Of a DNA stretch of 64,000 bases, positions 33,911-44,776 are shown piece after piece. The notes under the pieces are model-generated. The model did no database searches. It worked only from the letters and a program-made list of their open reading frames with translations, and was not told the origin of the DNA. This DNA comes from Echinarachnius parma (Eukaryota > Echinodermata > Echinoidea > Clypeasteroida > Echinarachniidae), in the NCBI GenBank assembly GCA_037951105.1, contig JBAMJV010005523.1, positions 62,001 to 126,000 on the forward strand. The letters are read 5' to 3'. The translations under genes were made by a program, and so were the position numbers. Position 1 is the stretch's first letter. Every line of letters starts with the position of its first letter.

Positions 33911-34532
33911 CCGAAATACATTTCTTTATGATGATGTCTGCTGGAACCCTAACGACATTTGTCTGATAAGATGCACCCGTCTTCTTCAGGACTTCTACAC
34001 TTCCGCTCTGCTTGTGAACTAGGATCGAGCCACCCTCGAGAGGAATTATGTCAATTAAGGGATCACTGATGGCGATCTCGACGTCCTCTTCATAGCGATA
34101 CGTATCTGCGCTCATCGCGCTCATCACGGAGTCTTCTTCGAGAAGGAGCCTTGCGACGCCATCGTCCCCGACATCGGTTGCGACAAGGTACGATTTCTTC
34201 TCGAGCGCAACGGACCGCGTCACGTTGCCCGACGCGTCGTACACACGCAAGTAGTCGTTAACGAGGCAGACGAGGTAACCATTCGGAAGCGGTGCTGCAC
34301 TGATGATCTTGATCCCCGATGGTTTTATGATTACGTTTTTTTCGCCCTTCACTTCTTCGGTTTTTCCGAGTGACAGATTCGCTAGTCTATAACAGTACTC
34401 GCGGTTTATTCTGGCGTAGTCCTGCAGAAGGAAGCGTCCATCTGATGAAGCGCAAACAAGTGACCACTCGCCGCCTCGGTCGACGTGTACCGGGTCGCTC
34501 ACTTCGATGTCCTTTATCGATATTCGATTCAT
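33911..34532 (-). CDS. Exon 1, beta-propeller-like domain, middle gene
   Basis: 207 codons plus one base, donor (TCGG then GTAAGA), phase 1 exit. The start at 34,530-34,532 is preferred over an in-frame upstream ATG because the left copy begins at the same residue (MNRISIKDI) and has no matching upstream frame. Blade-like segments: SDGRFLLQD, NGYLVCLVNDYLRVYD, DVGDDGVARLLL and GGSILVHKQSGSVEVL. About three quarters identical to the left copy by eye, with one-residue length change near position 64. Differences are mostly conservative, so the frame is under selection. Likely a cytosolic sensing or scaffold domain joined to the death domains encoded downstream; the function is inferred only. Confidence 0.8.
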
Positions 34533-36698
34533 AGTTCGGGGTTTTCGGATGACGATATCGGTAGTAATGTTAACATGAAACTTATAGTTGTAGTGACTCC
34601 ATTTAACCACGTTAATCACGCAGGTTCACATGGTCTATTAGGGTTAGAGGTATTTATTTAACAATAACGTACATTTGGTTAAGCGGCTGACCTTCGTTGA
34701 CAATTATCTGCAGTTGTTTCGAAAATATATGTTATTGCTGAAATATAGTCCGTAAGAAACGTCGCAATCACAGTGTGTTAGAGCTTATAAAATCGAACAC
34801 TCTGGCTTTAAAGGTGAATTTATATTGATGACTTAATATATCAAATTATATGTTTAGTAAATGGCGTAAACATAATCATAAACGCATCACCGTATCGTCC
34901 AAACATTGGTAAATGGGCTAAGTACAATTCCACACACGATGTGATGCTGATGCAGAGTATTGCATTTAATTCCGCATTTGTCGCTTCGTAGGATAAAGCA
35001 CACTGCGGGGGTAGTCATGTAATGCACACACTAGAAATGAATAATGGTAGCGGGGAACCTATTGGGGTTTGACAAGCGGAAACGTCAATCGTCCCCCACC
35101 GACCCCTTTTAGGACCCCCTCACTCCATTATATGCAGGAAATTTAGTAAATGCGAAATATAACACCATTATGTTGGGCATATGCCCCCCCCCCCCCCTAA
35201 ATAAATGTCACCCCTTTTCTGATATAAACATTCCAGACAGAGCAAAATTATCAGAATCAATTACAACTCATTCCATGTCTGTTAAATCTGGGATAAAAGT
35301 CAACGACCACGATTATTATACCAAGGACTTAATTTGTTGATAAGTCAGGTTTCAACAAACGGCTTTTGGTCAAATAAACTTTGTTTTGCATTGAGGAATA
35401 TCATGTGTTCTTTCAATTTTTACAAATAATATCCATTAACCTCGCGAACGGTTTGAAGCGCCCCCTAAGTGTATAAAAACGTATTTTAGTTAAATGTATT
35501 CGAGACACAGGTAAATATTACATTGTTTTCATTCAAATGTACTAGCACGTGACCAAAATCCATTATACTATTCAGATGCATTGCGTACCCCGCCAACTTG
35601 TCCTTATCAAACGAAGCAGATTTATTAGTTGCAAAGTTGATTGTCAGACGCTGAAATAATCAATGCGGTTGGTTTCAAACTATTACATAGGGAACGGCCC
35701 TCTTTCAATCAAACACAGCGCCATAGGCAAAATAGAAACCCCTTTCAGTCGACACAATAAACGTGTAATAGAAAGGCGTCCATGACAACCACAACATACT
35801 CATTGTCAACAACACCTTTTAATGGATATAATTTATATGTATCCCCTACTGCGTGGTTAAAGGGAACATCGCCAAATCACTTTAGATGTACGCTTTAATA
35901 TACTTATCGTTGCTAATTATAAATTATTTTTTTCAGACTTTGAAATCTACTTTACAGGGTTCTAGTAAGTTAATGACACGTGCAAAAAGTGACAAGGGTT
36001 GTTACAATGTGTATGGTTGTGGTCTGACATGTCCACTTAGTAATGTGTGAACATTTTGTGTTAAATGGATATTATATGTCCAAGTAATGAGCGAAATGCA
36101 AAGTTACATTATATGCACTAACTTATTACAATGACTTTATGGATATATTTATGGATATTTTCAGCCGTCTCTGAACCAATATTGATCAATTAAAGTTTAT
36201 CTTGTCATTATAATTGTATGTTTTACTCAATTTTAATCCAAGTTTTTCATTATCTCACAAACAAATATTATTTCGTGCAGCGCCCTCTATACCAACACTT
36301 AACTACCCTTTAAGCAGATCCCGTCACGTTTAGTGATTGTTCACAAACGTATTAATCTGAAGATGTTCGTTCCCGTGTTGATAAGTTCAGAATTGTAAGA
36401 ACAAACTGTGCAGGGAGAACCGATTTTTAAACACCGACATTCATAAATAAAGTTTGTTTACCTATTATTGGTTCCCGGTCGTTATGATGAGTGTAATCAA
36501 CAACAATAGTTGAATTGAATGGGCGAATTGATGATATGCTTACAAACCAGTCCGTGAAACGTCATTACAAAAATGAATTGTTCTTATGAAACAGGATCGA
36601 TCGATGCAAGTTCACTCCGATCAAACTGTATTCAAAAGGGATAACCCCGCTCTATGCCCTAAAGAGAGCTTGCTTTTGATTCGTGATGACTTTTTTTT
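34533..36698. other. 5' flank and intergenic block, paralogous to 2,879-6,000
   Basis: The first ~500 bases are the conserved upstream region of the gene. The rest aligns with the left intergenic block but lacks the MITEs at 3,340, 3,916 and 4,743. Poly-C at 35,182-35,197. A family A half-element lies at about 36,130-36,317 (ends CAACACTTAACTACCCTTTAA). Confidence 0.5.
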
Positions 36699-37850
36699 AA
36701 CAAAGAGTAAATAGGCAGGTGGTGCAATATCATGCTATGAATATGGCCATTCTTAAGGGGATCTAGTCATTTTGTTGACATATGCACAAACTACCAAACT
36801 GTTACACAAAAAAAACGGTTATTATCCAATGATGCTTGAATGGTAATAAAACGAATATAAACGGTTAAGTTACAGGGCTGTTTTCATAATAAATAACAAA
36901 CAGCCGTTAAAACAAGAGGGCGCCCTCCAGACACGTCAAGTTTCAACAACAAAATTATCAAACAAGTGAATGTGATGTTTGGTCGAAATAATTATTCTAT
37001 AGAAAGATCATCAAAAGATAATTTAGGACCATTTTGGTATTATTTCACAAAATGTGTGGGTTAAACAAAAATAATCTTAAATTATTACATACAAATTTAA
37101 CACAAACAATTATTCCGATCAAATATATTTATAAATATTTCAGCTGCTTCTAAACCGATTTAGATCAAACAAAGATGATTCTGGTTTTATAATTGTAAAT
37201 TCTTGCACATTTTACACTTAGTTTTTCATTACCTCACAAATAAAAATGTCTCAATCGACTAAACCTAAACTAAACTATCCCTTTAATCTGTATATTAGGT
37301 ACTCACACAGTCATGACAGTATATCTCATTTTGAGTAGGCAAGGGGCCAACGGGGATCGAGATATACCCAATATCAGGTATTAGACGGGTAAGTGGGCAA
37401 ATTGGGGAACAGTTCTTTATTGGAATATATTTGTTTATTAACTTCTCTTTCCCACTGGGAAGGGGGTGAGAGGGCTTGGAATCCCCACACGGGGTAGAAC
37501 TCCGCCCCCACCCCCTTCCTCCGCCTCCTTAGCTATACACTTCAATTTGGAATTGTACTGCTAGAAACTATAATCAGCAACACTTAAACAAAGAACGGGG
37601 TGAACCAAATCGAATCGAGCAAATGTAGACAATCATAATTGATTATATATGTGTCAATTTCCATTACATTTTCGATTTCCAATAAAAGCAAACATATTAA
37701 ATACACTCATAAACATGGTTAATACAACAAATAAAAGCACTTCTACAGAGTAGCCCAAATGAAACGGAATGGCTTACTTCCCATACAAAGGGGGCGGGGA
37801 GACAGAATTAACTAGATGAATAATCCTTTACCTGATTACTTAGGAAAGCT
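36699..37850 (+). repeat. Local duplication, copy 1
   Basis: Starts CAAAGAGTAAATAGGCAGGT and ends near ACTTAGGAAAGC; repeated at 38,618-39,727 in the same direction. Contains a family A-prime MITE (about 36,765-37,287). No gene. Confidence 0.85.
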
Positions 37851-38107
37851 AGAATTCCGAGTAAGTTTTTAGGATTTGGACAATGTTACTACATCATTCG
37901 ATTAATAGCATTGCAAGCAGTCTATACTGTATGCAGTGTTCGAATAGTCTAATAAGGATTTTGTGTTTTCACTTCCTAGTATAACTATTTTCTACAGGCC
38001 AATGAAGAACTGAAATACTTATTAATTCAGATTCTTTACCGGCAAAATGTAATAATTTCGTAAAGATTGGAATTTCTCGAATTTTACGGGATTATGTTTT
38101 TCATATA

Positions 38108-38617
38108 TTAAAGGGATAGTTGAGTTTTGGTATAGAGAGTACAGTTTTGATCAACCTGCATTTTAGTAACCAAAACCTGCACCATACCATTACAAACTAA
38201 TACTTATAACTCCAACATGCTCGAAAGAAATACTTACACAGGACTAAGTAAAAAGCCTATTATCTTTTTAAAAGAGCCTTTTAAACTCAAGTGGGAGCTC
38301 TCTAAAAACTCATTGGTTTCAAACATGTTTAATACAAACAATTTGCATGTGATGTTTTGTTAAAATAATGATTAAATATCATCAAAAATTATTTTGAAAA
38401 CCTCTTATATAATTTTGTTCAACGGCTGGTTCGAAATGATTGAATTATTGTGAGGCCCGACAATAATTACGAATGGTTATATATTAATATATCTATGGAT
38501 ATTTTCAGCCGTCTCTGAACCAATATTGATCAATTAAAGTTTATCCTGTCATTAAAATTGTAATCTGAGTTTTTCATTACCTCACAAACAAAATTTATTT
38601 CGTGCAGCGCCCTCTAT
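38108..38617. mobile_element. MITE family A copy at the duplication junction
   Basis: Begins TTAAAGGGATAGTTGAGTTT and ends in GTGCAGCGCCCTCTATA, where the second duplication copy starts. The right terminal bases are missing, so the junction falls inside the element. Confidence 0.65.
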
Positions 38618-39727
38618 AACAAAGAGTAAATAGGCAGGTGGTGCAATATCATGCTATGAATGTGGCCATTCTTAAGGGGATCTAGTCATTTTGTTGACAT
38701 ATGCACAAACTACCAAACTGTTACACGGTTAAGTTACAGGGCTGTTTTCATAATAAATAAAAACAGCCGTTAAAACAAGAGGGCACCCTCCAGACACGTC
38801 AAGTTTCAACAACAAAATTATCAAAAAAGTGAATGTGATGTTTGGTCGAAATAATTATTCTATAGAAAGATCATCAAAAAATAATTTAGGACCATTTTGG
38901 TATTATTTCACAAAATGTGTGGGTTAAACAAAAATAATGTTAAATTATTAGATAGAAATTTAACACAAACAATTATTCCGATCAAATATATTTATAAATA
39001 TTTCAGCTGCTTCTAAACCGATTTAGATCAAACAAAGATGATTCTGGTTTTATAATTGTAAATTCTTGCAAATTTTACACTTAGTTTTTCATTACCTCAC
39101 AATAAAAATGTCTCAATCGACTAAACCTTAACTAAACTATCCCTTTAATCTGTATAAAGTACTCACACAGTCATGACAGTATATCTCATTTTGAGTAGGC
39201 AAGGGGCCAACGGGGATCGAGATATACCCAAGATCAGGTCTTAGACGGGTAAGTGGGCAAAGTGGGGAACAGTTCCTTATTGGAATATCAATATTTGTTT
39301 ATTCACTTCTCTTTCCCACTGGGAAGGGGGTGAGAGGGCTTGGAATCCCCACACGAGGTAGAACTCCGCCCCCACCCCCTTCCTCCGCCTCCTTAGCTAT
39401 ACACTTCAATTTGGAATTGTACTGCTAGAAACTATAATCAGCAACACTTAAACAAAGAACGGGGTGAACCAAATCGAATCGAGCAAATGTAGACAATCAT
39501 AATTTATTATATATGTGTCAATTTCGATTTCAATTTCCATTACATTTTCGTTTTACAAAAAAAACACAAAAAAACATATCAAATACAATCATAAACATGG
39601 TTAATACAACACATAAAAGCCCTTCTACAGAGCAGCCCAAATTAAACGGAATGGCATACTTCCCACATAAAGGGGACGGGAAGACAGGATTAACTAGATG
39701 GATAATCATTTGTCTGTTTACTTAGGA
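38618..39727 (+). repeat. Local duplication, copy 2
   Basis: Direct repeat of 36,699-37,850, about 1.92 kb away, with a ~65-base deletion near 38,725 and few substitutions. Confidence 0.85.
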
Positions 39728-39972
39728 AAGTTATCCCATGCAGAATCATTAGTTTTGATTAAACAGTTTCCGTTCTAGGTCTGATCTTGTGACCCCATGT
39801 CAGGTTTCAAATTTGCCATATTTCAACATAAATCAGCCTGTTATTTGGCATCTTGGAGTAAACCAGGAAAGCAGTGTTTTTTAATGAAACTTGTACACAT
39901 CATTCAGACATATCTTACAATGATTTGGGTATAGGATTAAATTCTCAAATGTCTTTTTCAGCAATATCTAAC

Positions 39973-41681
39973 TGTCAGATCTTGATACTGAAATTACCAA
40001 GTCTGATTTGATAGATGTGGTTCTGTTATAAATATTAGATTACTATGCAAAGAAATAAGGCACGACATGCGGAAGATATAATTTAATATATTTTGTTTTT
40101 ATTAACATGAAAATTGAAACCATCATTGGTTTGAAATAAACACATATCTAAGCAAAACATAATTTAACTGGCGCCATTATCACAAAATAATAAGAGATAA
40201 GTTCAGTTATCATTATTATTTATATTAAGGGGATACATTAATGGGTGGATAGCACCTTAAAGTTCAGTTGCTGTTGACACCAATCCTCGCGAAGACCAGA
40301 GGGTGAAGTATTCGCGAAAGATTCAAGTTGAGGTTGCAGACCCAGTCTGCGTAGAAAAACATGACGGTATGGGCGTCGGCTGAAGTGCTTGCGAGAGTTC
40401 ATCGCGTCGAAGTTGCAGACCCAGTCTGCAATGATGTGAAGCGCGCGGTGGTTGAATTCCCCATGACGGGCGTCGTGGAGGACGATCGACTGCACCGCGA
40501 TGCTGTGGACATCTAGGCCCGTAGTCGAGATGACTGGAGTTGCGGAGTCGTGCCGGAGCCGGTTCGAAGACCCAGTGGTGCCAACGCGGAGCCGGATGGA
40601 AGCCGGTATGACGGTTGGATCATCGGAGCTCGGGTCGGTTGAACAGCGGATTGGAGATCTCCGTTGTAGCTTGGCGTGACATAGCCCGGAGTTAGAGATA
40701 CTCGGTGGAGTTGAAGATGCTCGTTAGAGCCGAAGATAGAGTTGACGATAGTCGTAGAGCCGAAGTTAGAGTTGAAGATGCTCGTAGAGCTGCTCGTTAG
40801 TCGTAGAGCTGCTCGTTAGAGTTGAAGATGCTCGTAGAGCCGAAGTTAGAGTTACTGATGCTCGTAGAGTTGACGATATTCGTAGAGACCTCATTGAAGC
40901 TTGAAGTTAGACATTAGTAGAGCCCAGCTGGTTCAGATTTTTGGTGACAGATACCGATGAAGAGGTATGGTGACGGCAAGGTGGAGGAGGCTTTACCCAG
41001 CATCATGGTGGTTGGATTGCTGGGTGCTTTCCGGCATAAAATTAACTAATACTCTAGCCCAACATCAGGCTGGTATCTGGTGTATCACCTGCTCAAATTC
41101 ACGACCTTCCATACTCAGTGACTGATGCTATCTGTGTCACTTGACTATTCTCTCACATCCACTATAACTTACAGTACCCAAATCCAACGCACATGAACAA
41201 AAGAATGTTCCCGCCCAAAATCATAGTAAATGCAACTTACTGGAGGTGACCCACTCACACAAAACTAGTCGATACCAGTTCCCTTCTTATTTACTACCCT
41301 GGATAGGTACTAGGCATTACATACCAAAACTATTCAACCATCTCTTTGAATGAACAACTTTCACAATTGTCCTATCTAAACTTCACTCACGTGTACAATA
41401 AACATTCAGCTTCTGTACACACTATTTCTATACAATTCTCACTTTGCATGAACACACTCCCTATTATTAAATCAGGGATATCTCTGGTTCCATCTCAAGC
41501 TAAACCATATACAATAACCCTTAACAATGAGCTTGTGTGCACACTAAATATACACAAATCCGGGGCCTTATAGCCTAAAACACATGCTCACACATTAAAT
41601 AAAAAGAAGCAGTCACACATGACTGAATTTATGGTCAAGTGTGGATGCCCAAATCTCTTAAAACGAAGTCACTCTGTGACA
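39973..41681 (-). repeat. LTR (3' LTR in element sense)
   Basis: TG...CA ends, same length as 44,777-46,485. Contains a degenerate GTTAGAGTTGAAGATGCTCG minisatellite at 40,690-40,890. An 85-codon open stretch at 40,238-40,495 occurs in both LTRs and is not considered a gene. Confidence 0.95.
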
Positions 41682-41682
41682 A

Positions 41683-41698
41683 TATCCCCCACCTTCAA
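41683..41698 (-). other. Polypurine tract
   Basis: Minus strand GAAGGTGGGGGATAT lies directly before the LTR start TGTCACAG; the usual primer for plus-strand DNA synthesis. Confidence 0.8.
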
Positions 41699-42314
41699 GA
41701 AATTTCTATAATTTCAAAAAAAAGTAAACTGGGGTAATTTGTCCCAAAACAACAACCTACAAAAATAAAGGTTCAACATAAAAAATAAAATTGTACTTTC
41801 AATTCGTCTTGCAGTCCTTCGGACAGTACATGTCTCTCCCTATATATCTTCAAGAAAATTATAGACAGTCAAAACATTACTTTCTTCGTTTCCAAATTTG
41901 TACTTGTTTTTTTTTTTTCAAAACCAAAACAAAATGTAAAAACAAATTGAATCAACCTGCAAAACAAAAGAGAAAAATAAACTAATCCGTAGTCAATTAT
42001 ATTCCAAGAGTCGGCAATCATGTCAATCGCAATAAATTTATATCTGAAAGAGAAATAACTGAATCCGTTATTAATCATCAGCTCCATTCCCAAATTCAGA
42101 AAAATCTGTCAATCATATAAAGAAACATATATGAAAAGGAAAATACAAAATTTGTTGTCAGTTCTATCCAATAGTCAGCTGGCATCCTGTAAATCATATA
42201 ACAAACATAATATGGAAAAGGGAAATACAAATTCCATTGTCAGTTCCGTTCCAATGTCAGAAAATCTATGAAACCTGCAATCAAAAATCAAAGTTAGTGT
42301 TTAATTAATAGATT
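41699..42314. other. Non-coding 3' part of the LTR element
   Basis: About 0.6 kb between the end of the ORF and the purine tract; AT-rich with two related segments (AGAAACATATATGAAAAGG and CAAACATAATATGGAAAAGG), no coding. Pol would be expected around here in an autonomous element. Confidence 0.6.
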
Positions 42315-44522
42315 TCACCTTTCCTTAACCCTTCTGCCCCACCTCACAAGAAATGTCTTTAAGTCATCACTTCTGTGACACTTCCAAAAGTCACATCTGA
42401 GCAGGAGGAGAAAGATCCAAAAGCGCCACATGCCTCTAGAGCTAACGAGGTCACATCCTTCATGACCAGAAGTGGTCACATGCACTCCCAAGTGCACCAA
42501 GATCAACGTGCCCACAACAAAGGAGAGGCAATCCTCCCATACATCACCTCTCACTTCATCTGAGAACACAACGATGTCAGGATTCACTTCACCAACATCA
42601 CTCTCACTACCATCTTCAACACATCCTGTGAAGCTGATATCCGTCTTGTCAGCATCCTGATCACCACAGAAACTTCTTTCGCTGACCTGACAAACATCCT
42701 GTGTAACATACACACCAACTGATCGAGACAACTCCCTAGACATCACATCAGACTCATCTGCATTAGACCTGGTCTGAATCGTCCGTGTAGACTGAAATTC
42801 CACACCATCCTCGGAAGCATCTATCGATCCAGCTAGTTCTGACTTCATCCAAGAAGTTGAACCATCACCTGTAGAAGATAACCCTACAGAAACTTGTGAA
42901 GACACCTCTTCACAACCAGAAACTTGTGAAGACAATTCTTCATAACAAAAAACTTGTGAAGACAGCTCTTCACAACCTGAAATTTGTGAAGACAACTCTT
43001 CACATTCTGAATCTTGTGAAGACAATTCTTCACATCCAGAAACTTGTGAAGACAACTCTTCACATTCAGAAACTTGTGAAGACAACTCTTCACACTCTAC
43101 CACAGACTCACTCGCAATGATCTTGGTAGAACCCAGTGTAGACTGCACTTCCACACCTTCAGACGGAGACCTAATCTCCTGAATACTTCCCTGGGAAGAT
43201 TCCAAAAATCCTTCAAAACAAGAACTGCAACATGATTCCAACGAATCAAAATATGCCGCTTCCACCTGCGTCACATGAAGGGGAAACACATCACACCCAT
43301 TTAGAGATTCCAAAATTCCATTAGAACTCTCACCCGATTCCAATGAATCAAAATCTGCCGCTTCCACATGCGACACATCAAGGGGACACACATCACACCC
43401 ATCTTGAGTTTCCGCTGCTCCCTGGGAAGATGCTAGCGAACCAACCTCTCGATGCACTGGAAATACATCATCAGCTGACACAACATCATACAGTGGTTTG
43501 GGTACCTGTTGGGGCGGCCTGGAAATTACCTGCCTCGTCTGATCCCTTACGTCCACTGCAGTTGCTCGATGATAATCAGGCTTCCAGTTCACATCTGGGT
43601 CGTCTGGTCCCCGGACATCAGTCACATTACCAATAATAAGATCATACACAGGGGAAAGCATACAAAGAGCATCAATCTTACCCTTGAAGAAAGGAGTATC
43701 AATCTCGATGCTTGCCACTGCAAAGACCTTGGCTGTCCCGTCTACAAGCACGCAAGTCCGCTGCTCTCCAGTAAACTGTTCATCTCGTACAAGGTCACGC
43801 CTCACCGCCACAATTGAACATCCAGTGTTCCGTAGCACCTGCACAAGTCTCCCACTAACCATCCCATTGCAGACTGGCAACACGTCTCGACGCACATCAC
43901 ATGCCTCTGCGGAAAGTACTGGAAGACTATCTCCCGATGCTAACTTAACTGCCGTTCCAATATTAGTGAGGTTCTCCTCTACAAGCGGTGACACCTGGAC
44001 AACTCGACAGAGCCCCTCCTGATGAGCTTCCTCCCGTGGGTCTGGAGGGTCGGCTGTACCTGAAACCGGTTCAGCCTTTGGTGCAACATTTGCATCCCTA
44101 CCCTGGGTAAGACTTGTGCCCATCTCACTTTGACTCTGCTTGCCCGAACACTGCCATGAGAGATGACCTTCGCTATTACAAAGAAAACATGTTACTGACT
44201 TTTTAGACTGGTTATGTTTTTGACTTGCATCTTGTTTAGTTACGTTAGTATCTTTCTTATTACTGAACTGCTGGGCTCCATTTATTTCATTTTCTCTCCT
44301 AAGTTCCTCTAACTTTTTTCTTTGGGCAACTAAATTAATTTCAAACCTTATTTGCTCAAATTGCTCTGCTCTTTCACATCTCTCCTCTTCCAAACATTCA
44401 TCCACGTATGCCTTTAAATCTAACCCACTCAAACCAAACTTCTCTGCTTGTGCAATGTACCTGTCTCTCTCCATACTGAAGGATACACCAGAAAACAAAA
44501 TTTCGCACTTACCGCGCTGCAC
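42315..44522 (-). CDS. Gag/protease-like polyprotein of the LTR element
   Basis: 735 codons, uninterrupted. Residues about 17-80 are charged and coiled-coil-like (KFGLSGLDLKAYVDE, then Glu/Arg-rich). A CCHC zinc knuckle, CFLCNSEGHLSWQC, is at 112-125. Only about 30 residues separate the two, so the capsid part usual for gag seems to be missing. A retropepsin-like section follows at about 215-312: the active-site triplet reads NTG at 232-234 where catalytically active enzymes have DTG, and YDLIIGN at 293-299 fits the second conserved motif. It is therefore probably inactive. After that the protein is Ser/Glu-rich, with a doubled segment (VEAADFDSLES, VEAAYFDSLES) and seven 10-residue repeats of the ECEELSSQVS type at 475-544 (DNA 42,891-43,100). 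The tail has hydrophobic runs at 668-682 and 699-708. Met-17 is an alternative start. Confidence 0.85.
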   Translation of the reverse strand: MQRGKCEILFSGVSFSMERDRYIAQAEKFGLSGLDLKAYVDECLEEERCERAEQFEQIRFEINLVAQRKKLEELRRENEINGAQQFSNKKDTNVTKQDASQKHNQSKKSVTCFLCNSEGHLSWQCSGKQSQSEMGTSLTQGRDANVAPKAEPVSGTADPPDPREEAHQEGLCRVVQVSPLVEENLTNIGTAVKLASGDSLPVLSAEACDVRRDVLPVCNGMVSGRLVQVLRNTGCSIVAVRRDLVRDEQFTGEQRTCVLVDGTAKVFAVASIEIDTPFFKGKIDALCMLSPVYDLIIGNVTDVRGPDDPDVNWKPDYHRATAVDVRDQTRQVISRPPQQVPKPLYDVVSADDVFPVHREVGSLASSQGAAETQDGCDVCPLDVSHVEAADFDSLESGESSNGILESLNGCDVFPLHVTQVEAAYFDSLESCCSSCFEGFLESSQGSIQEIRSPSEGVEVQSTLGSTKIIASESVVECEELSSQVSECEELSSQVSGCEELSSQDSECEELSSQISGCEELSSQVFCYEELSSQVSGCEEVSSQVSVGLSSTGDGSTSWMKSELAGSIDASEDGVEFQSTRTIQTRSNADESDVMSRELSRSVGVYVTQDVCQVSERSFCGDQDADKTDISFTGCVEDGSESDVGEVNPDIVVFSDEVRGDVWEDCLSFVVGTLILVHLGVHVTTSGHEGCDLVSSRGMWRFWIFLLLLRCDFWKCHRSDDLKTFLVRWGRRVKER

Positions 44523-44754
44523 CTAACTATGCCGCGGTGTGCTCTTACCGGCCCCTGCAGAACTTGGAACACCAAGCTGGGTAAAGCCTCTGTGCCTTGA
44601 TCTGCGCCAGTCAACCATCTAGTGAACCTTAAATACTTAGAACAAAGAAGAACAATGTAACATTAATACACACAAATAATAGTTTGTTTAAGAAGCCATA
44701 TATATCTTGTCATAGTAATCACTTTATAGTTTAACCCGATCTATCAGAAAGAAG
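44523..44754 (-). other. Leader of the LTR element
   Basis: About 230 bases between primer site and the ORF start; no gene. Confidence 0.5.
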
Positions 44755-44774
44755 GAGTCCCTTCGTGGTCGCCA
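44755..44774 (-). other. tRNA-Arg-type primer binding site
   Basis: Minus strand TGGCGACCACGAAGGGACTC, two bases after the LTR end. It is complementary to the 3' end (with CCA) of an animal tRNA-Arg of the UCG type as I remember it. Sets the orientation of the element. Confidence 0.85.
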
Positions 44775-44776
44775 AT

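Noticed and set aside
40238-40495. 85-codon open frame found twice (also 45,042-45,299)
   Set aside because: Lies in the LTRs; identical because the LTRs are identical, and no gag or pol features.
42375-44022. Several plus-strand open frames opposite the gag/protease ORF
   Set aside because: Antisense shadows of the 735-codon ORF, some made of its 30-bp repeats.
44755-44774. tRNA-Arg gene remnant
   Set aside because: Only 20 bases, placed two bases from an LTR end; it is a primer binding site.
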